Source: Streptococcus cuniculi | Lineage (GTDB): Bacteria > Bacillota > Bacilli > Lactobacillales > Streptococcaceae | Direction: 5' to 3' | Assembly: GCF_001921845.1 (NCBI RefSeq) | Contig: NZ_MSJM01000001.1 | Coordinates: 169,691-233,690 of the forward strand | DNA: 64,000 nucleotides | Shown: positions 36,436 to 45,272 of the stretch, one piece after another | Numbering within the stretch: position 1 is the stretch's first letter | How the letters are laid out: every line of letters begins with the position of its first letter | Made by a program: the position numbers and the translations under genes | Notes under the pieces: generated by a model | The model's database searches: none | What the model saw: the letters and a program-made list of their open reading frames with translations, nothing else | Told to the model about the DNA's origin: nothing

Positions 36436-37111
36436 GCCTCACCAATCCATAGCCAATTCCTTTTTTGGTCACAATCAAGTTCTGCAAACCCATATCTGCT
36501 AATTTGCGCCGCAGACGCCCGACATTGACTGTCAAGGTATTATCATCGATAAATAAATCGCTGTTCCACAATTCTTTCATCAATTCTTCCCGGCTGACAA
36601 TAGCCTGTGACCTCTCAAATAAAATCCTTAAAATCTGAAATTCATTTTTGGTCAGCTCCTCGGTCAGCCCGTCATAGCTGACCTGCATACTTTTTAAATC
36701 CAAGCGAATCGCTCCAAATGTCAGTACCGTCTGTTCCCCCAAGAAATCATAGGTTCTCCGTAACAAACTTTGGACCTTGGCCAGTAGCACCGTCATATCA
36801 AAGGGCTTGGTCACATAATCATCACCGCCTAGATTAATCGCCATGACAATATCCATGGGCTGGTCCCGCGAGGAAAGAAAGAGAATCGGAACGCTTGAAA
36901 CCTTGCGAATCTCTTGGCACCAATAATAGCCATTAAAGAACGGAAGCCCAATATCCATTAGAATCAGATGCGGTTGAAAATCCTCTACCTGCTCCAAAAT
37001 CCGCTGAAAATCCTCACTTTCAGCTACTTCATAATTCCAATTCCGAAGATGTTTAGCGACCAGTTGACGAATCACCACGTCATCTTCGACAATCAAGATT
37101 TTCTGCTTCAT
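36425..37111 (-). CDS. Bce-type response regulator (OmpR family)
   Basis: 228 residues. The receiver domain has acidic pair DD near 10-11, phosphoacceptor D in LMDIGLP near 53, and K in VTKPFD near 103. The C-terminal winged helix has NEFQILRILFE and VNVGRLRRKL. It is the first gene of the regulator-kinase pair and would bind the TTACA-N4-TGTAA box. Confidence 0.95.
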   Translation of the reverse strand: MKQKILIVEDDVVIRQLVAKHLRNWNYEVAESEDFQRILEQVEDFQPHLILMDIGLPFFNGYYWCQEIRKVSSVPILFLSSRDQPMDIVMAINLGGDDYVTKPFDMTVLLAKVQSLLRRTYDFLGEQTVLTFGAIRLDLKSMQVSYDGLTEELTKNEFQILRILFERSQAIVSREELMKELWNSDLFIDDNTLTVNVGRLRRKLADMGLQNLIVTKKGIGYGLVRHDD

Positions 37112-37300
37112 GTCCCCACTTCCTTTCTTTCTATATTCTCCATTATACGCTATTTTACCGCTAAAAAGAGCTACAACCTGCGATTTCTTTCTAACATTTT
37201 TGTCATATTCACCACCTCTTGCCCTTCCTTTCCTACCATAGCAGTTGTGCTTTTTCTGCCCTTGCGATATAATAATGCCAATAAACCTATAGGAGTGCCT

Positions 37301-38467
37301 ATGCCAAACTTACTGAATTATATTGAAGAAGTAGCTTATCAGGATTTTTATGATTTACCGCTCAACCGCTTGGATATTCTAGCCTTGACAGAAATTGCCT
37401 ACCTGCCCTTTAATGACTTGGTGGCACCTGACTTTACCACCGAAAAAGCCACTCGACTAGATCATGTCGCTACGCAATTTGAAGCACTCTATCACGGAGA
37501 TACACCCAATCTTTCGGTCACGATTACCCCTGAACGAATCCAGCTGCTCCAACTCCTTAAAGACGCAAAACGCTTCAAAGCAATCAAGGTCTTTGCCTTT
37601 ATTGACGACTATGACAAGGGAGAAGAAAAACAATTTGCGGCCCTGACCTACAAAGTCGGTCAAGACAAGTTGGTCACCATTTTCAGGGGAACAGATGACA
37701 CCATTATCGGCTGGAAAGAGGATTTCCACATGACCTATATGGCAGAAATTCCCGCCCAACAATCGGCAACTGCATACCTCCAACAGATTATGGACATGTC
37801 TACGCAGACGGTCTACGTGGCTGGCCATTCCAAGGGTGGCAATCTGGCGATTTATGCCAGCAGCCAGATGACGACAGCAGACCAAAAGCGGATTGCCCAG
37901 ATTATCGCCTATGATTCACCGGGTGTCCATCCGTCTGTCATCGCATCGAGTGGCTACCAAGCCATCAAAGACCGCATTCAGCCCATTATCCCGCAAAATT
38001 CCATTGTCGGCATGCTCCTTGAAACGCCTGACAATGCAGAAATTGTCGAAAGCAAGGCCTTTGGCCTACTCCAGCATATCAGCTTTTCTTGGGAAGTAGA
38101 AGGACATGATTTCAAACTTGCGCCTGCCCTGACAGAAAATAGCATTCAGGTGGACGAAACCTTAAAAACATGGACAGCTAGCCTCAATGACGAAGAACTC
38201 AAGCGCTTCTTTGATCTCCTCTTTGGCATGTTCATCGATGCAGGCATTGAGCGACTCAACGATTTTACCATTGACACACCGAAAAAAATCAGCCTCCTCA
38301 TGCGGCAGCAACAAAACTTGACCGACGCAGAAAAAGACATGCTAGACAGGCTCTTTCGCCGCCTAATTGACACCCGCTATCAAATCTGGAAAGAAGCTCT
38401 AACAACGCCTTACGACAAGGTCAACCAGTGGTTTCAAAGTCTGACACATAAAGATAAAGAAGAATAA
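37301..38467 (+). CDS. DUF2974 alpha/beta-hydrolase-like protein
   Basis: 388 residues from ATG 37301, preceded by AGGAG; the open frame extends upstream to 36968 but this part is not coding. The N-terminus (NLLNYIEEVAYQDFYDLPLN) opens the family. The nucleophile elbow GHSKGGNLA is near residue 174, and YDSPGV follows. The DUF2974 family is lipase-like (Mbeg1 in related naming) with unknown substrate. It is convergent with the DUF1803 fragment. Confidence 0.87.
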   Translation: MPNLLNYIEEVAYQDFYDLPLNRLDILALTEIAYLPFNDLVAPDFTTEKATRLDHVATQFEALYHGDTPNLSVTITPERIQLLQLLKDAKRFKAIKVFAFIDDYDKGEEKQFAALTYKVGQDKLVTIFRGTDDTIIGWKEDFHMTYMAEIPAQQSATAYLQQIMDMSTQTVYVAGHSKGGNLAIYASSQMTTADQKRIAQIIAYDSPGVHPSVIASSGYQAIKDRIQPIIPQNSIVGMLLETPDNAEIVESKAFGLLQHISFSWEVEGHDFKLAPALTENSIQVDETLKTWTASLNDEELKRFFDLLFGMFIDAGIERLNDFTIDTPKKISLLMRQQQNLTDAEKDMLDRLFRRLIDTRYQIWKEALTTPYDKVNQWFQSLTHKDKEE

Positions 38468-38472
38468 ATTAG

Positions 38473-38504
38473 AAAAAGAAGTCGAGCCCTGCTCAACTTC
38501 TTAT
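38473..38504. terminator. Bidirectional terminator
   Basis: The stem GAAGTCGAG/CTCAACTTC is flanked by A- and T-rich tracts, between the DUF2974 gene and the DUF1803 fragment. Confidence 0.65.
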
Positions 38505-38758
38505 TTTATCGCTCGAAAGACGAGATTTCCCTTATCCAAGTCCATGGTCAAGGCATAGGTCTGCGCATCGATTTCTGTGACAAAGCCTAGGATTTCTAAT
38601 GCTTGGACAAAAATATCTGTCCGCCGTTGGATGACCCTTTCTTTCCGCGCAAATTTTAACAAAAAATGGTGGAAATTCTCGAATTCGTTGATTACACCGG
38701 CAAAAGATGTTATTATTTTTTCAGAAAGCGCATTCAGGTTAGAAAGGTCATTATTCAT
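38501..38758 (-). pseudogene. Chimeric ORF with a duplicated DUF1803 C-terminus
   Basis: 85 codons. The first 31 are unlike any family I know (MNNDLSNLNALSEK...). From about residue 32, FLLKFARKERVIQRRTDIF and the following 35 residues duplicate the C-terminus of the DUF1803 protein at 39232-39885. There is no ribosome binding site, so it is probably a non-functional duplicate, although a short chimeric protein cannot be excluded. Confidence 0.6.
38528..38667. repeat. Partial duplication of the DUF1803 gene 3' end
   Basis: These bases are nearly identical in order to 39254-39397, with scattered substitutions, and end at GCGCAAATTTTAACAAAAAA followed by TGG. The two copies flank a small membrane protein gene. 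The break points suggest a duplication or insertion event. Confidence 0.7.
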
Positions 38759-39016
38759 ATGGAAATTTATTTTAATTTAATTCAATTACTCTGTCTTTTT
38801 ATAACTATTATCATCATAATAGGAAAGATAAATAATTCCTTAATTCCAATAGTTTTATTCAGTATTTTATCTATTTCTGTACTAAATCAAATTTTAATTG
38901 GGTTTGCTAGTGACTTAAATGTTGTAAAATCCAGTCCTCTACCATTCATCTGTATGGTAACTAATATAATACTAACTTTTATTCACTGTTTATATAGCTT
39001 TTACAAAAAAGTATAA
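38759..39016 (+). CDS. Small two-to-three-segment membrane protein
   Basis: 85 residues from ATG 38759 with AAAGG about 10 bases upstream. Three hydrophobic stretches (residues about 5-22, 27-45 and 58-78) and a basic end YKKV. It is not recognised. It lies between the two copies of the DUF1803 3' end and is much more AT-rich than its neighbours, suggesting recent arrival. A terminator follows. Confidence 0.6.
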   Translation: MEIYFNLIQLLCLFITIIIIIGKINNSLIPIVLFSILSISVLNQILIGFASDLNVVKSSPLPFICMVTNIILTFIHCLYSFYKKV

Positions 39017-39022
39017 ACCACA

Positions 39023-39057
39023 ACGACAATTCTGTATTCGATGAATTGTCGTTTTTT
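39023..39057 (+). terminator. Terminator after the small membrane gene
   Basis: The stem ACGACAATTC/GAATTGTCGT is followed by TTTTTT. Confidence 0.75.
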
Positions 39058-39231
39058 AACTGTATAAAGTGAATAAAATACTATTTTGTATTTCTCATCC
39101 CATTTATAGCTATAATTTAAATTACATCTAAAATGCTAAAAATCAGTACTACCAAGGGATTCTTTGCTATTTAAGTTTTATATTCCGAAAAAGAACAATT
39201 TTTTAGAAAGACAAATGGGAGCATTTTTATT

Positions 39232-39885
39232 TTACCACTTAGCAAATAGTAGATTTTCCTTATCCAAGTCCATCGTCAGACAATAGGTCTGGGCATCAAT
39301 TTCTTTGATAAAGCCTAGGATTTCTAAGGCTTGGACAAAAATGTCTGTTCGCCGTTGGATGACCCTTTCTTTCCGCGCAAATTTTAACAAAAAAGTGGTC
39401 ATATACTTCATGGCATAGTCCTGATTGACATCGCCCAAGAGCTGATACAAGACTTCCTGCTCCTCTGACAGGGGCAACTGTTTTGACAACTTGTAAAAAT
39501 AAGATGACAACGTCAAGCGTTCCCGAAGCGCATCGACTTCTTCCTCGATGATGACCTTGTTGGTGGAATTGCTTGTTGCAACCCTAAAGGTCGCACGGCT
39601 TAATTCCTCAAAAACAGGACTTGTCGTCTCAACAAAGATTTCTTGGTCTAGGATCAAGTCCTCTAGGCTAGTCAAGCAAGAAAAGGCATTTGTATAGCGG
39701 CGATCCTGCCTACGAATATAACCTGCTTGAATAAAGCGGTCCAAGCTCCGGTCGACAGTTGAGACTGTAGCAAATTCTTTTTTTATCTGCCGCAGGGTCA
39801 CATCGCTATGCTGGTCCAAATACTGAATCAAGTCTTGAAAAAAACGTGAGCGGGTTAACTTACTAGGATGATACACTTTAATCAT
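39232..39885 (-). CDS. DUF1803 family protein
   Basis: 217 residues. The start MIKVYHPSKLTRSRFFQDLIQYL leads into a winged-helix-like segment (LRQIKKEFATVSTVDRSLDRFIQAGYI), then a second half ending in KFARKERVIQRRTDIFVQALEILGF. DUF1803 proteins are streptococcal, with unknown function; the first part looks DNA-binding. Its 3' end is copied at 38528-38667. Confidence 0.8.
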   Translation of the reverse strand: MIKVYHPSKLTRSRFFQDLIQYLDQHSDVTLRQIKKEFATVSTVDRSLDRFIQAGYIRRQDRRYTNAFSCLTSLEDLILDQEIFVETTSPVFEELSRATFRVATSNSTNKVIIEEEVDALRERLTLSSYFYKLSKQLPLSEEQEVLYQLLGDVNQDYAMKYMTTFLLKFARKERVIQRRTDIFVQALEILGFIKEIDAQTYCLTMDLDKENLLFAKW

Positions 39886-39942
39886 GAGATTATTATACCA
39901 CAGGTCGGATAGTAGTCCAACTCAATGCAAGCGTATACTACG

Positions 39943-39972
39943 AAAATCACGGAAGAAGCCGTGATTTTCATT
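39943..39972. terminator. Strong hairpin upstream of the DUF1803 gene
   Basis: The palindrome GAAAATCACGG/CCGTGATTTTC is followed by ATTTTAG. It lies in a 267-base gap (39886-40152) that holds no gene. A second hairpin at 40059-40092 (GACGGTGTTGAGTACCGTC) terminates the lipoprotein gene on the minus strand. Confidence 0.6.
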
Positions 39973-40152
39973 TTAGTTTCCTACTGTCTTTGATACAATG
40001 ACACTGTAAGTTTTTCACTCCGACACCTTAGTCGTATTCTGAAACTATAGGTTTTGGGCATGAAAAAAGACGGTGTTGAGTACCGTCCTTAATATTGTAT
40101 ACTCTGTTTTATTTAGGCCGAAAAACTGGGATTTATAAAATTAGATTTACTT

Positions 40153-40524
40153 CTACTGTTTATCTCTTTCAAACGACTCAATCAGTTTATTATCGTCCTT
40201 ATCATAAAAACTGATTATTCCCATATTCTCTATTCTCTCAAAAGCCTGATTTGCACACTTTTTTAAATCTGTTGAACTTTTATTGTCATTTTTTACAAAT
40301 ACTTTGAGTTCATATGGCTCTGTTTTAGACTGTATTTCAATAGAAACATATTTTATATCTTCTGGGTATGGTAAACTAGATGCAATCTGACTTACTTTTG
40401 AATTGTCTCCGATATACTTAGTTCTAACGTCCTCATCTTTAGTGATTTGATTACTACAAGCAACTAAAAATATGATGGACAAAATAAGAGCTGTTGATAA
40501 AAAACTTTTTAGATATTTTCTCAT
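40153..40524 (-). CDS. Small lipoprotein, DUF4825-like
   Basis: 123 residues. The signal peptide ends with lipobox LVAC (lipidation near C22-C23). The mature part has TKYIGDNSKVSQIASSLPYPEDI, resembling DUF4825, then YVSIEIQSKTEPYELKVFV and a polar end. Extracellular membrane-anchored; function unknown. It is AT-rich and monocistronic, starting behind AGGAGG. Confidence 0.72.
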   Translation of the reverse strand: MRKYLKSFLSTALILSIIFLVACSNQITKDEDVRTKYIGDNSKVSQIASSLPYPEDIKYVSIEIQSKTEPYELKVFVKNDNKSSTDLKKCANQAFERIENMGIISFYDKDDNKLIESFERDKQ

Positions 40525-40737
40525 GATGTCTTACCTCCTAAAAATTAAATTTATCTACTTTTTTAGTATAACTCTGAATTATCTTTCTATTTTCACCTTA
40601 CTAGCATCAAAGAAAATAAATTCAATGTTTCCATTATGATGAATATAATAATGGAAGGGTTAACTCTTCGGTTTTGCTATTTTATCTAATTTTATTATAC
40701 CACATAAAAAGCCCTATTTGGTAAACCGAATAGGACT

Positions 40738-41093
40738 TCAGATTGAAGAAAAAGTTCTTTTATGATACTTTTCTTAGGCGGTGCGGACTGTAGCGACTTC
40801 CTGCGGCATTCCATACCTAAATGTTGAGCCTAAGGTCTCAACATTTCCGAGTCGCGTCATGACTAGTCATGACGCGACTTTTACCACAGCGAAAAGTATT
40901 TGATAAAGCTCGCTTCGCTCGCGAAAATCGGCAAATCGAATATTCAGTTGGCAGAGCTTTTTATAGTCAAATGAATTAACTTTCAGACAAGGAACTGAGG
41001 CGCGGACAGTACTTGAGTACGGCAAGTCGAAAGTGACGATGTATCAAAGTTAATTCAAAAGACTATAACTTGTTTAAATAGATCTTGGGTTTA
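40738..41093 (+). mobile_element. Terminator-duplicating repeat element, copy 2 (~355 bp)
   Basis: The fullest version of the element. It has AGATTGAAGAAAAAGTTC at the left, then GTGCGGACTGTAGCGACTTC, a hairpin AAATGTTGAG/CTCAACATTT, a strong palindrome AGTCGCGTCATGACTAGTC..., GCTCGCGAAAATCG, a nested 107-bp element, and TTGTTTAAATAGAT. A terminator-like hairpin (CCTATTTGGTAAACCGAATAGG) lies just left, but no copy is seen on the right. The rest of 40525-41115 holds only the lipoprotein gene promoter region. Confidence 0.75.
40962..41068. repeat. Nested 107-bp TA-flanked inverted-repeat element
   Basis: TATAGTCAAATGAATTAAC at the left and GTTAATTCAAAAGACTATA at the right. The same element is at 6785-6890. 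The empty site is seen in copy 3 at about 45205-45216 (CTTTTTAATTTG). Confidence 0.8.
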
Positions 41094-41115
41094 CCTACTT
41101 CGTTATTTTCCCAGC

Positions 41116-42051
41116 TTATTTCCCAAAACTTTCTGTCAATTGTGGAACCACTTGTTTTTTACGAGATACGGCTCCAGCAAGGAAGGCATGGTTGTTTTCA
41201 AGGACGAAGTTAAAGGCTGCTTCAACCTTGTCCATGTTTTGTCCGATTGCTAAGATTTCCGAGTTTGAGTTGACGATATCTGTAATCATCAAGACAAAGT
41301 CTGAATAGCCATTTTCGCTGCTTGCCTTTTCAATGGCTGCTTCGATTTCTGCTTGGCGCTCCAAAACTTCTGCAATATCAACCGTGTTGACCTGCGCTAC
41401 GCGAACGGCATTACCATTTAGTTCAAAGGTTTTGGCATCAATATCAATCAATTCATCAGCTGTCTTGCTAGCAAGGTTTGTACCTGCTTTGAGCATCGCT
41501 AGACCGTATTCTTCCAAGTTGACCCCTGCAATTTCTGCCAATTCTGCAGCCACTTGCGGATCGCTCGCATGAGTCGTTGGTGATTTAAGAAGAAGCGTAT
41601 CTGAAATCAAGCCAGACAAGAGCATTCCTGCCACTTCTTTTGGAGGTGTGAGACCATTTTCTTTGAAGGCACGGTAAACGATTGATGAAGCTGATCCAAC
41701 TGGCTCTAAGCGCATGTAAAGAGGGTTTGCTGTCTCAAAGTTTGCCACACGGTGGTGGTCGATAACCGCAGCCACTTCTACTTCCTTGATGTCAGAGATA
41801 GACTGTTGGAACTCATTGTGGTCTGTCAAGATGACCTGCTCCACGCCTTCTGCTTTTGCGGACTCTACCACGCGTGGTGCTGTGACACCAAAGTAGTCCA
41901 AAGCAAAGGCTGTTTCTTCATTCGGCGTTCCCAAGGCTACGTTTTCTGCATCACGGCCGAAGGCTTCGCGCTCCAAATACGCCCAACCATAAGAAGATGC
42001 AATCGCATCTGTATCCGGATTTTGGTGACCAAAAACTAAAAATTTTGACAT
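41116..42051 (-). CDS. ppaC: Manganese-dependent inorganic pyrophosphatase
   Basis: 311 residues of the DHH family: [13 protein letters not shown] at the start, DHNEFQQS and DHHRVANF in the middle for the metal site, and a C-terminal DHHA2 domain with RKKQVVPQL. It hydrolyses pyrophosphate to drive biosynthesis. Length is normal. It is divergent from the M3 peptidase gene. Confidence 0.97.
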   Translation of the reverse strand: MSKFLVFGHQNPDTDAIASSYGWAYLEREAFGRDAENVALGTPNEETAFALDYFGVTAPRVVESAKAEGVEQVILTDHNEFQQSISDIKEVEVAAVIDHHRVANFETANPLYMRLEPVGSASSIVYRAFKENGLTPPKEVAGMLLSGLISDTLLLKSPTTHASDPQVAAELAEIAGVNLEEYGLAMLKAGTNLASKTADELIDIDAKTFELNGNAVRVAQVNTVDIAEVLERQAEIEAAIEKASSENGYSDFVLMITDIVNSNSEILAIGQNMDKVEAAFNFVLENNHAFLAGAVSRKKQVVPQLTESFGK

Positions 42052-42190
42052 GTATCTTTTACCTCTTTAAGCATTATTCATTCTATTTTAGCATATTTTC
42101 AGACACTTGCAAATCATTCTTCACTCCTGATTTGCAAAACGTTTTCAAAAAGGGTAAGATAGTAGGTAGAACAATGGAAAGGAACACCCT

Positions 42191-43888
42191 ATGAAATTTA
42201 CAGACTATACCTATACCCGTCCTGATTATGCCCTTGTAAAAGAGCAATTGACTGACTTGACACAACAGCTACAGCAAGCGACCGCTGCAAACGAAGCGCT
42301 TGACATCGTAAAAAACATTACGAAAATCAATGCAACCATTGACACACAAATGAATCTTTGGAGTATTCGTCACTCTATCGATATGAATGATGAATTTTAC
42401 AACGAAGAAACCAAGTTCTGGAATGAGCATCTACCCCTCTTTGAAGAGTTGACAACAGCCTATTACCAAGCTGTGCTTGCGTGTCCATTCCGTGCAGAAT
42501 TGAGCGAATTTTTACCAGAAACCTTCTTCATGCTAGCTGAAAACAAGCAGAAAATCTTTTCATCTGAAGCCATTCCGCTTTTCCAAAAAGAAAATGACCT
42601 CGTTGACCACTACAACAGCTTGATTGCTGGCGCACAAATCGAATTCCAAGGTCAGACCTACAATCTTTCTCAAATGGTGCCATTTGCCCAATCGACTGAC
42701 CGCAAGGTTCGTAAGGCCGCATCTGACGCTTCAACCGCCTACTTTGCGAGCAAGGAAGCAGAATTTGACCGTGTCTATGATGAGTTGGTCAAGGTACGGA
42801 CAGAGATTGCCCACACCCTCGGCTTTAAAGACTATGTGGAATACGGCTATGTCGCAATGAACCGCTTTGACTACAACCGCGATATGGTCAAAGTCTACCG
42901 TGAAGAAATCCTCAAGCATGTCGTGCCAATCGTGCAAAAACTACGCGAACGCCAAGCAAAACGGATTCAGGTTCCAAGCCTCAAGCACTATGATTTGGCC
43001 TTAGAATTCCTAGATGGTAATCCAACGCCACAGGGTGACCCTGACTTTATCGTTGGTGAAGCACAGAAAATGTACCGTGAATTGTCCCCAGAAACAGGAG
43101 AATTTTTCGATTTCATGATCGAACACGGTCTGCTTGATTTGGTCGCAAAAACAGGCAAAGATAGCGGTGGTTACTGTACCTATATTCCTGATTACAAGAG
43201 CCCATTTATCTTCTCTAACTTCAACGGTACAAGCGGTGACATCGATGTCTTGACCCACGAAGCTGGACATGCCTTCCAAGTCTATCGCTCACGCTGGATT
43301 GCAAGCCCTGAAGTCATCTGGCCAACCTACGAAACCTGTGAAATCCACTCTATGTCCATGGAATTTATGACCTGGCCTTGGATGGACCGCTTCTTTAAAG
43401 ACCAAGTAGACAAATACAAATTTACTCACCTAGCAGGTACCCTTCTCTTCTTGCCATACGGTGTTCTTGTGGATCATTTCCAACATGAAATTTACGAAAA
43501 TCCAACCATGACACCAGCAGAACGCAAGGCAACTTGGAAACGTTTGGAAGAACTCTACCTTCCTGACCGTGATTTCTCTGAATCAGAAGCCCTTAGCCGT
43601 GGTATCTTCTGGTACCGTCAAGGACATATTTTTGCTAGCCCATTCTACTACATTGACTATACCCTTGCTCAAGTCTGCGCCCTTCAATTCTGGAAACGCA
43701 CGCAGGTGGACAACGACGAAACAGCTTGGGAAGACTACCTTCGTATCTGTGACCTCGGTGGGACAAAATCCTTCCTCCAAGTCGTTGCAGCAGCCAACCT
43801 TGAATCTCCATTCAAAGAAGGTGCCCTTGCGGCGACCACAAAAGCAGCCAGCGACTGGTTGGACAACGTGGATGATGCGAGTTTCTAA
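42191..43888 (+). CDS. M3 family oligoendopeptidase (PepF-like)
   Basis: 565 residues. The zinc site HEAGHAFQ is near 356-363, with the downstream Glu in CEIHSMSMEF. An all-alpha N-terminal lobe precedes it. Cytoplasmic peptidase that degrades short peptides. It is divergent from ppaC, convergent with pflA, and shares a terminator with the latter. Confidence 0.94.
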   Translation: MKFTDYTYTRPDYALVKEQLTDLTQQLQQATAANEALDIVKNITKINATIDTQMNLWSIRHSIDMNDEFYNEETKFWNEHLPLFEELTTAYYQAVLACPFRAELSEFLPETFFMLAENKQKIFSSEAIPLFQKENDLVDHYNSLIAGAQIEFQGQTYNLSQMVPFAQSTDRKVRKAASDASTAYFASKEAEFDRVYDELVKVRTEIAHTLGFKDYVEYGYVAMNRFDYNRDMVKVYREEILKHVVPIVQKLRERQAKRIQVPSLKHYDLALEFLDGNPTPQGDPDFIVGEAQKMYRELSPETGEFFDFMIEHGLLDLVAKTGKDSGGYCTYIPDYKSPFIFSNFNGTSGDIDVLTHEAGHAFQVYRSRWIASPEVIWPTYETCEIHSMSMEFMTWPWMDRFFKDQVDKYKFTHLAGTLLFLPYGVLVDHFQHEIYENPTMTPAERKATWKRLEELYLPDRDFSESEALSRGIFWYRQGHIFASPFYYIDYTLAQVCALQFWKRTQVDNDETAWEDYLRICDLGGTKSFLQVVAAANLESPFKEGALAATTKAASDWLDNVDDASF

Positions 43889-43900
43889 CATATAGACACC

Positions 43901-43936
43901 AAAAATCCTTTCAGAAATTATTCTGAAAGGATTTTT
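43901..43936. terminator. Bidirectional terminator between the M3 peptidase gene and pflA
   Basis: The stem AAATCCTTTCAGAA/TTCTGAAAGGATTT has A/T tracts at both ends. Confidence 0.8.
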
Positions 43937-43967
43937 ATCGTTTCAATTCAAACTGAGTTGCAAGCCC

Positions 43968-44759
43968 TCAATTCCCCCGCACACGGTTCAGGTAGTCTTG
44001 ATAGCTTTCTGTGTCCATGAGGTTTTTGGCATTTTCTACGCGGGCCTTGGTAGGTGGCTTGGTTCCTTCTAACGGGTATGGTCGACCCAATTCCCGCCAT
44101 TTAAATTCACCCAAATTATGGTAAGGAAGAACTTCAAACCGCTCAACGTTGTCCAAGGTTTTGACGAATTTACCCAGTTCCACCAAGTCTTCATCGCGGT
44201 CTGTCAAATCAGGCACCAAGACGTGGCGAATCCAGACAGGCTTACCAATATCGGAGAGGTAGCGGGCGCATTCTAGAATGGTTTTATTGCTGTGACCTGT
44301 GACAAAGCGGTGCTGGTCAGGATTCATTTCCTTGATGTCCAGCAAGACCAAATCGGTCACTTCCATGAGCTTAGCGTATTTTTCTAAATACTTGGGAGTA
44401 TTGCGGAAGGTAAGGGCACAAGTATCAAGGGTCGTGTGAATCCCCTTTTCTTTTGCCAGCGTAAACAAGGCAATCAAAAAGTCAATCTGAATGGTCGCTT
44501 CTCCACCTGATACGGTAATACCACCTTCTTTTCCCCAGAATCCCTTGTAGCGAATGGCTTCATTGAGCACATCTTCTGCCGTCCGCTCGGTTGCTGCAGG
44601 ATTGACCAAGTCCCAAGTGTCAGGATTGTGGCAATACTGGCAACGCATGTGACAGCCCTGCATGAACACCACAAAACGGATGCCTGGACCGTCTACCGCC
44701 CCAAAACTTTCCGTTGAATGCACCAGCCCTGTTACATTTTTGTAATCTACTACTTCCAT
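43968..44759 (-). CDS. pflA: Pyruvate formate-lyase activating enzyme
   Basis: 263 residues. The radical SAM motif CHMRCQYC lies near residue 35-42, followed by GGEATIQIDF and the C-terminal LPYHNLGEFKW, all typical. It installs the glycyl radical in PflB for anaerobic mixed-acid fermentation. The partner pflB is not in the window, as is common in streptococci. A gap with repeat copy 3 follows upstream. Confidence 0.96.
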   Translation of the reverse strand: MEVVDYKNVTGLVHSTESFGAVDGPGIRFVVFMQGCHMRCQYCHNPDTWDLVNPAATERTAEDVLNEAIRYKGFWGKEGGITVSGGEATIQIDFLIALFTLAKEKGIHTTLDTCALTFRNTPKYLEKYAKLMEVTDLVLLDIKEMNPDQHRFVTGHSNKTILECARYLSDIGKPVWIRHVLVPDLTDRDEDLVELGKFVKTLDNVERFEVLPYHNLGEFKWRELGRPYPLEGTKPPTKARVENAKNLMDTESYQDYLNRVRGN

Positions 44760-44969
44760 CTTCTCTTCCTCACTTCTTGATACTGTTATTATATCACAAA
44801 TTTAGGAAAGCGTTTGTATAAAGGTTTCAAAGTCACAACTTGCATGCTATAAGGTGAAAATGAAAGGGCTGAACAGACAGTTCAGCCGTTTCTAGTAGAT
44901 AGTGCACTAGAAAGAAGACGCAAAGGTTAATCAACATTTCGCTTACTCTCCTCCAAATGATAGCAAAAG

Positions 44970-44989
44970 ACTAAGCCACGGCTTAGTCT
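44970..44989. terminator. Left copy of a duplicated terminator hairpin
   Basis: ACTAAGCCACGGCTTAGTCT, identical to 45253-45272. The minus-strand stem is followed by TTTTGC here, so this copy retains the T-tract. The bases 44760-44969 upstream hold no gene; a hairpin GGGCTGAAC/GTTCAGCC lies at about 44867-44886. Confidence 0.75.
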
Positions 44990-45252
44990 CAGATTGAAGA
45001 AAAAATTTTTTTGTGACACTTTTCTTAGGTGGTGCGGACGGTAGCGACTTCCTACCGGAATTCCATACCTAAATTTTGAGCCTGAGGTCTCAAAATTTCC
45101 GAGTAGCGTCATGACAGGTCGTGACGCTACTTTTACCACAGCGAAAAGTATCTGATGAGGCTCGCTCCGCTCGCGAAAATCGAAAAATCATGTTAAGTGA
45201 GCAGAACTTTTTAATTTGTTTAAATAGATTTTGGTTTTGTCTACGTTCTGAA
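44990..45252 (+). mobile_element. Terminator-duplicating repeat element, copy 3 (263 bp)
   Basis: Same ends as copy 2 (CAGATTGAAGAAAA and TTGTTTAAATAGAT), the same GTGCGGACGGTAGCGACTTC and GCTCGCGAAAATCG segments, and the central palindrome GTAGCGTCATGAC. It lacks the nested 107-bp element; the site is intact as CTTTTTAATTTG. It is flanked by a 20-bp duplication of a terminator hairpin. Confidence 0.8.
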
Positions 45253-45272
45253 ACTAAGCCACGGCTTAGTCT
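45253..45272. terminator. Right copy of the duplicated terminator hairpin, overlapping the hlyX stop
   Basis: ACTAAGCCACGGCTTAGTCT includes the TAA stop at 45266-45268 of the exporter gene. The T-tract that should follow the stem on the minus strand is interrupted by the element. Confidence 0.75.

Noticed and set aside
36968..37300. N-terminal extension of the DUF2974 protein
   Set aside because: It lies across the response regulator gene and promoter region; ATG 37301 has a good AGGAG site and matches the family start.
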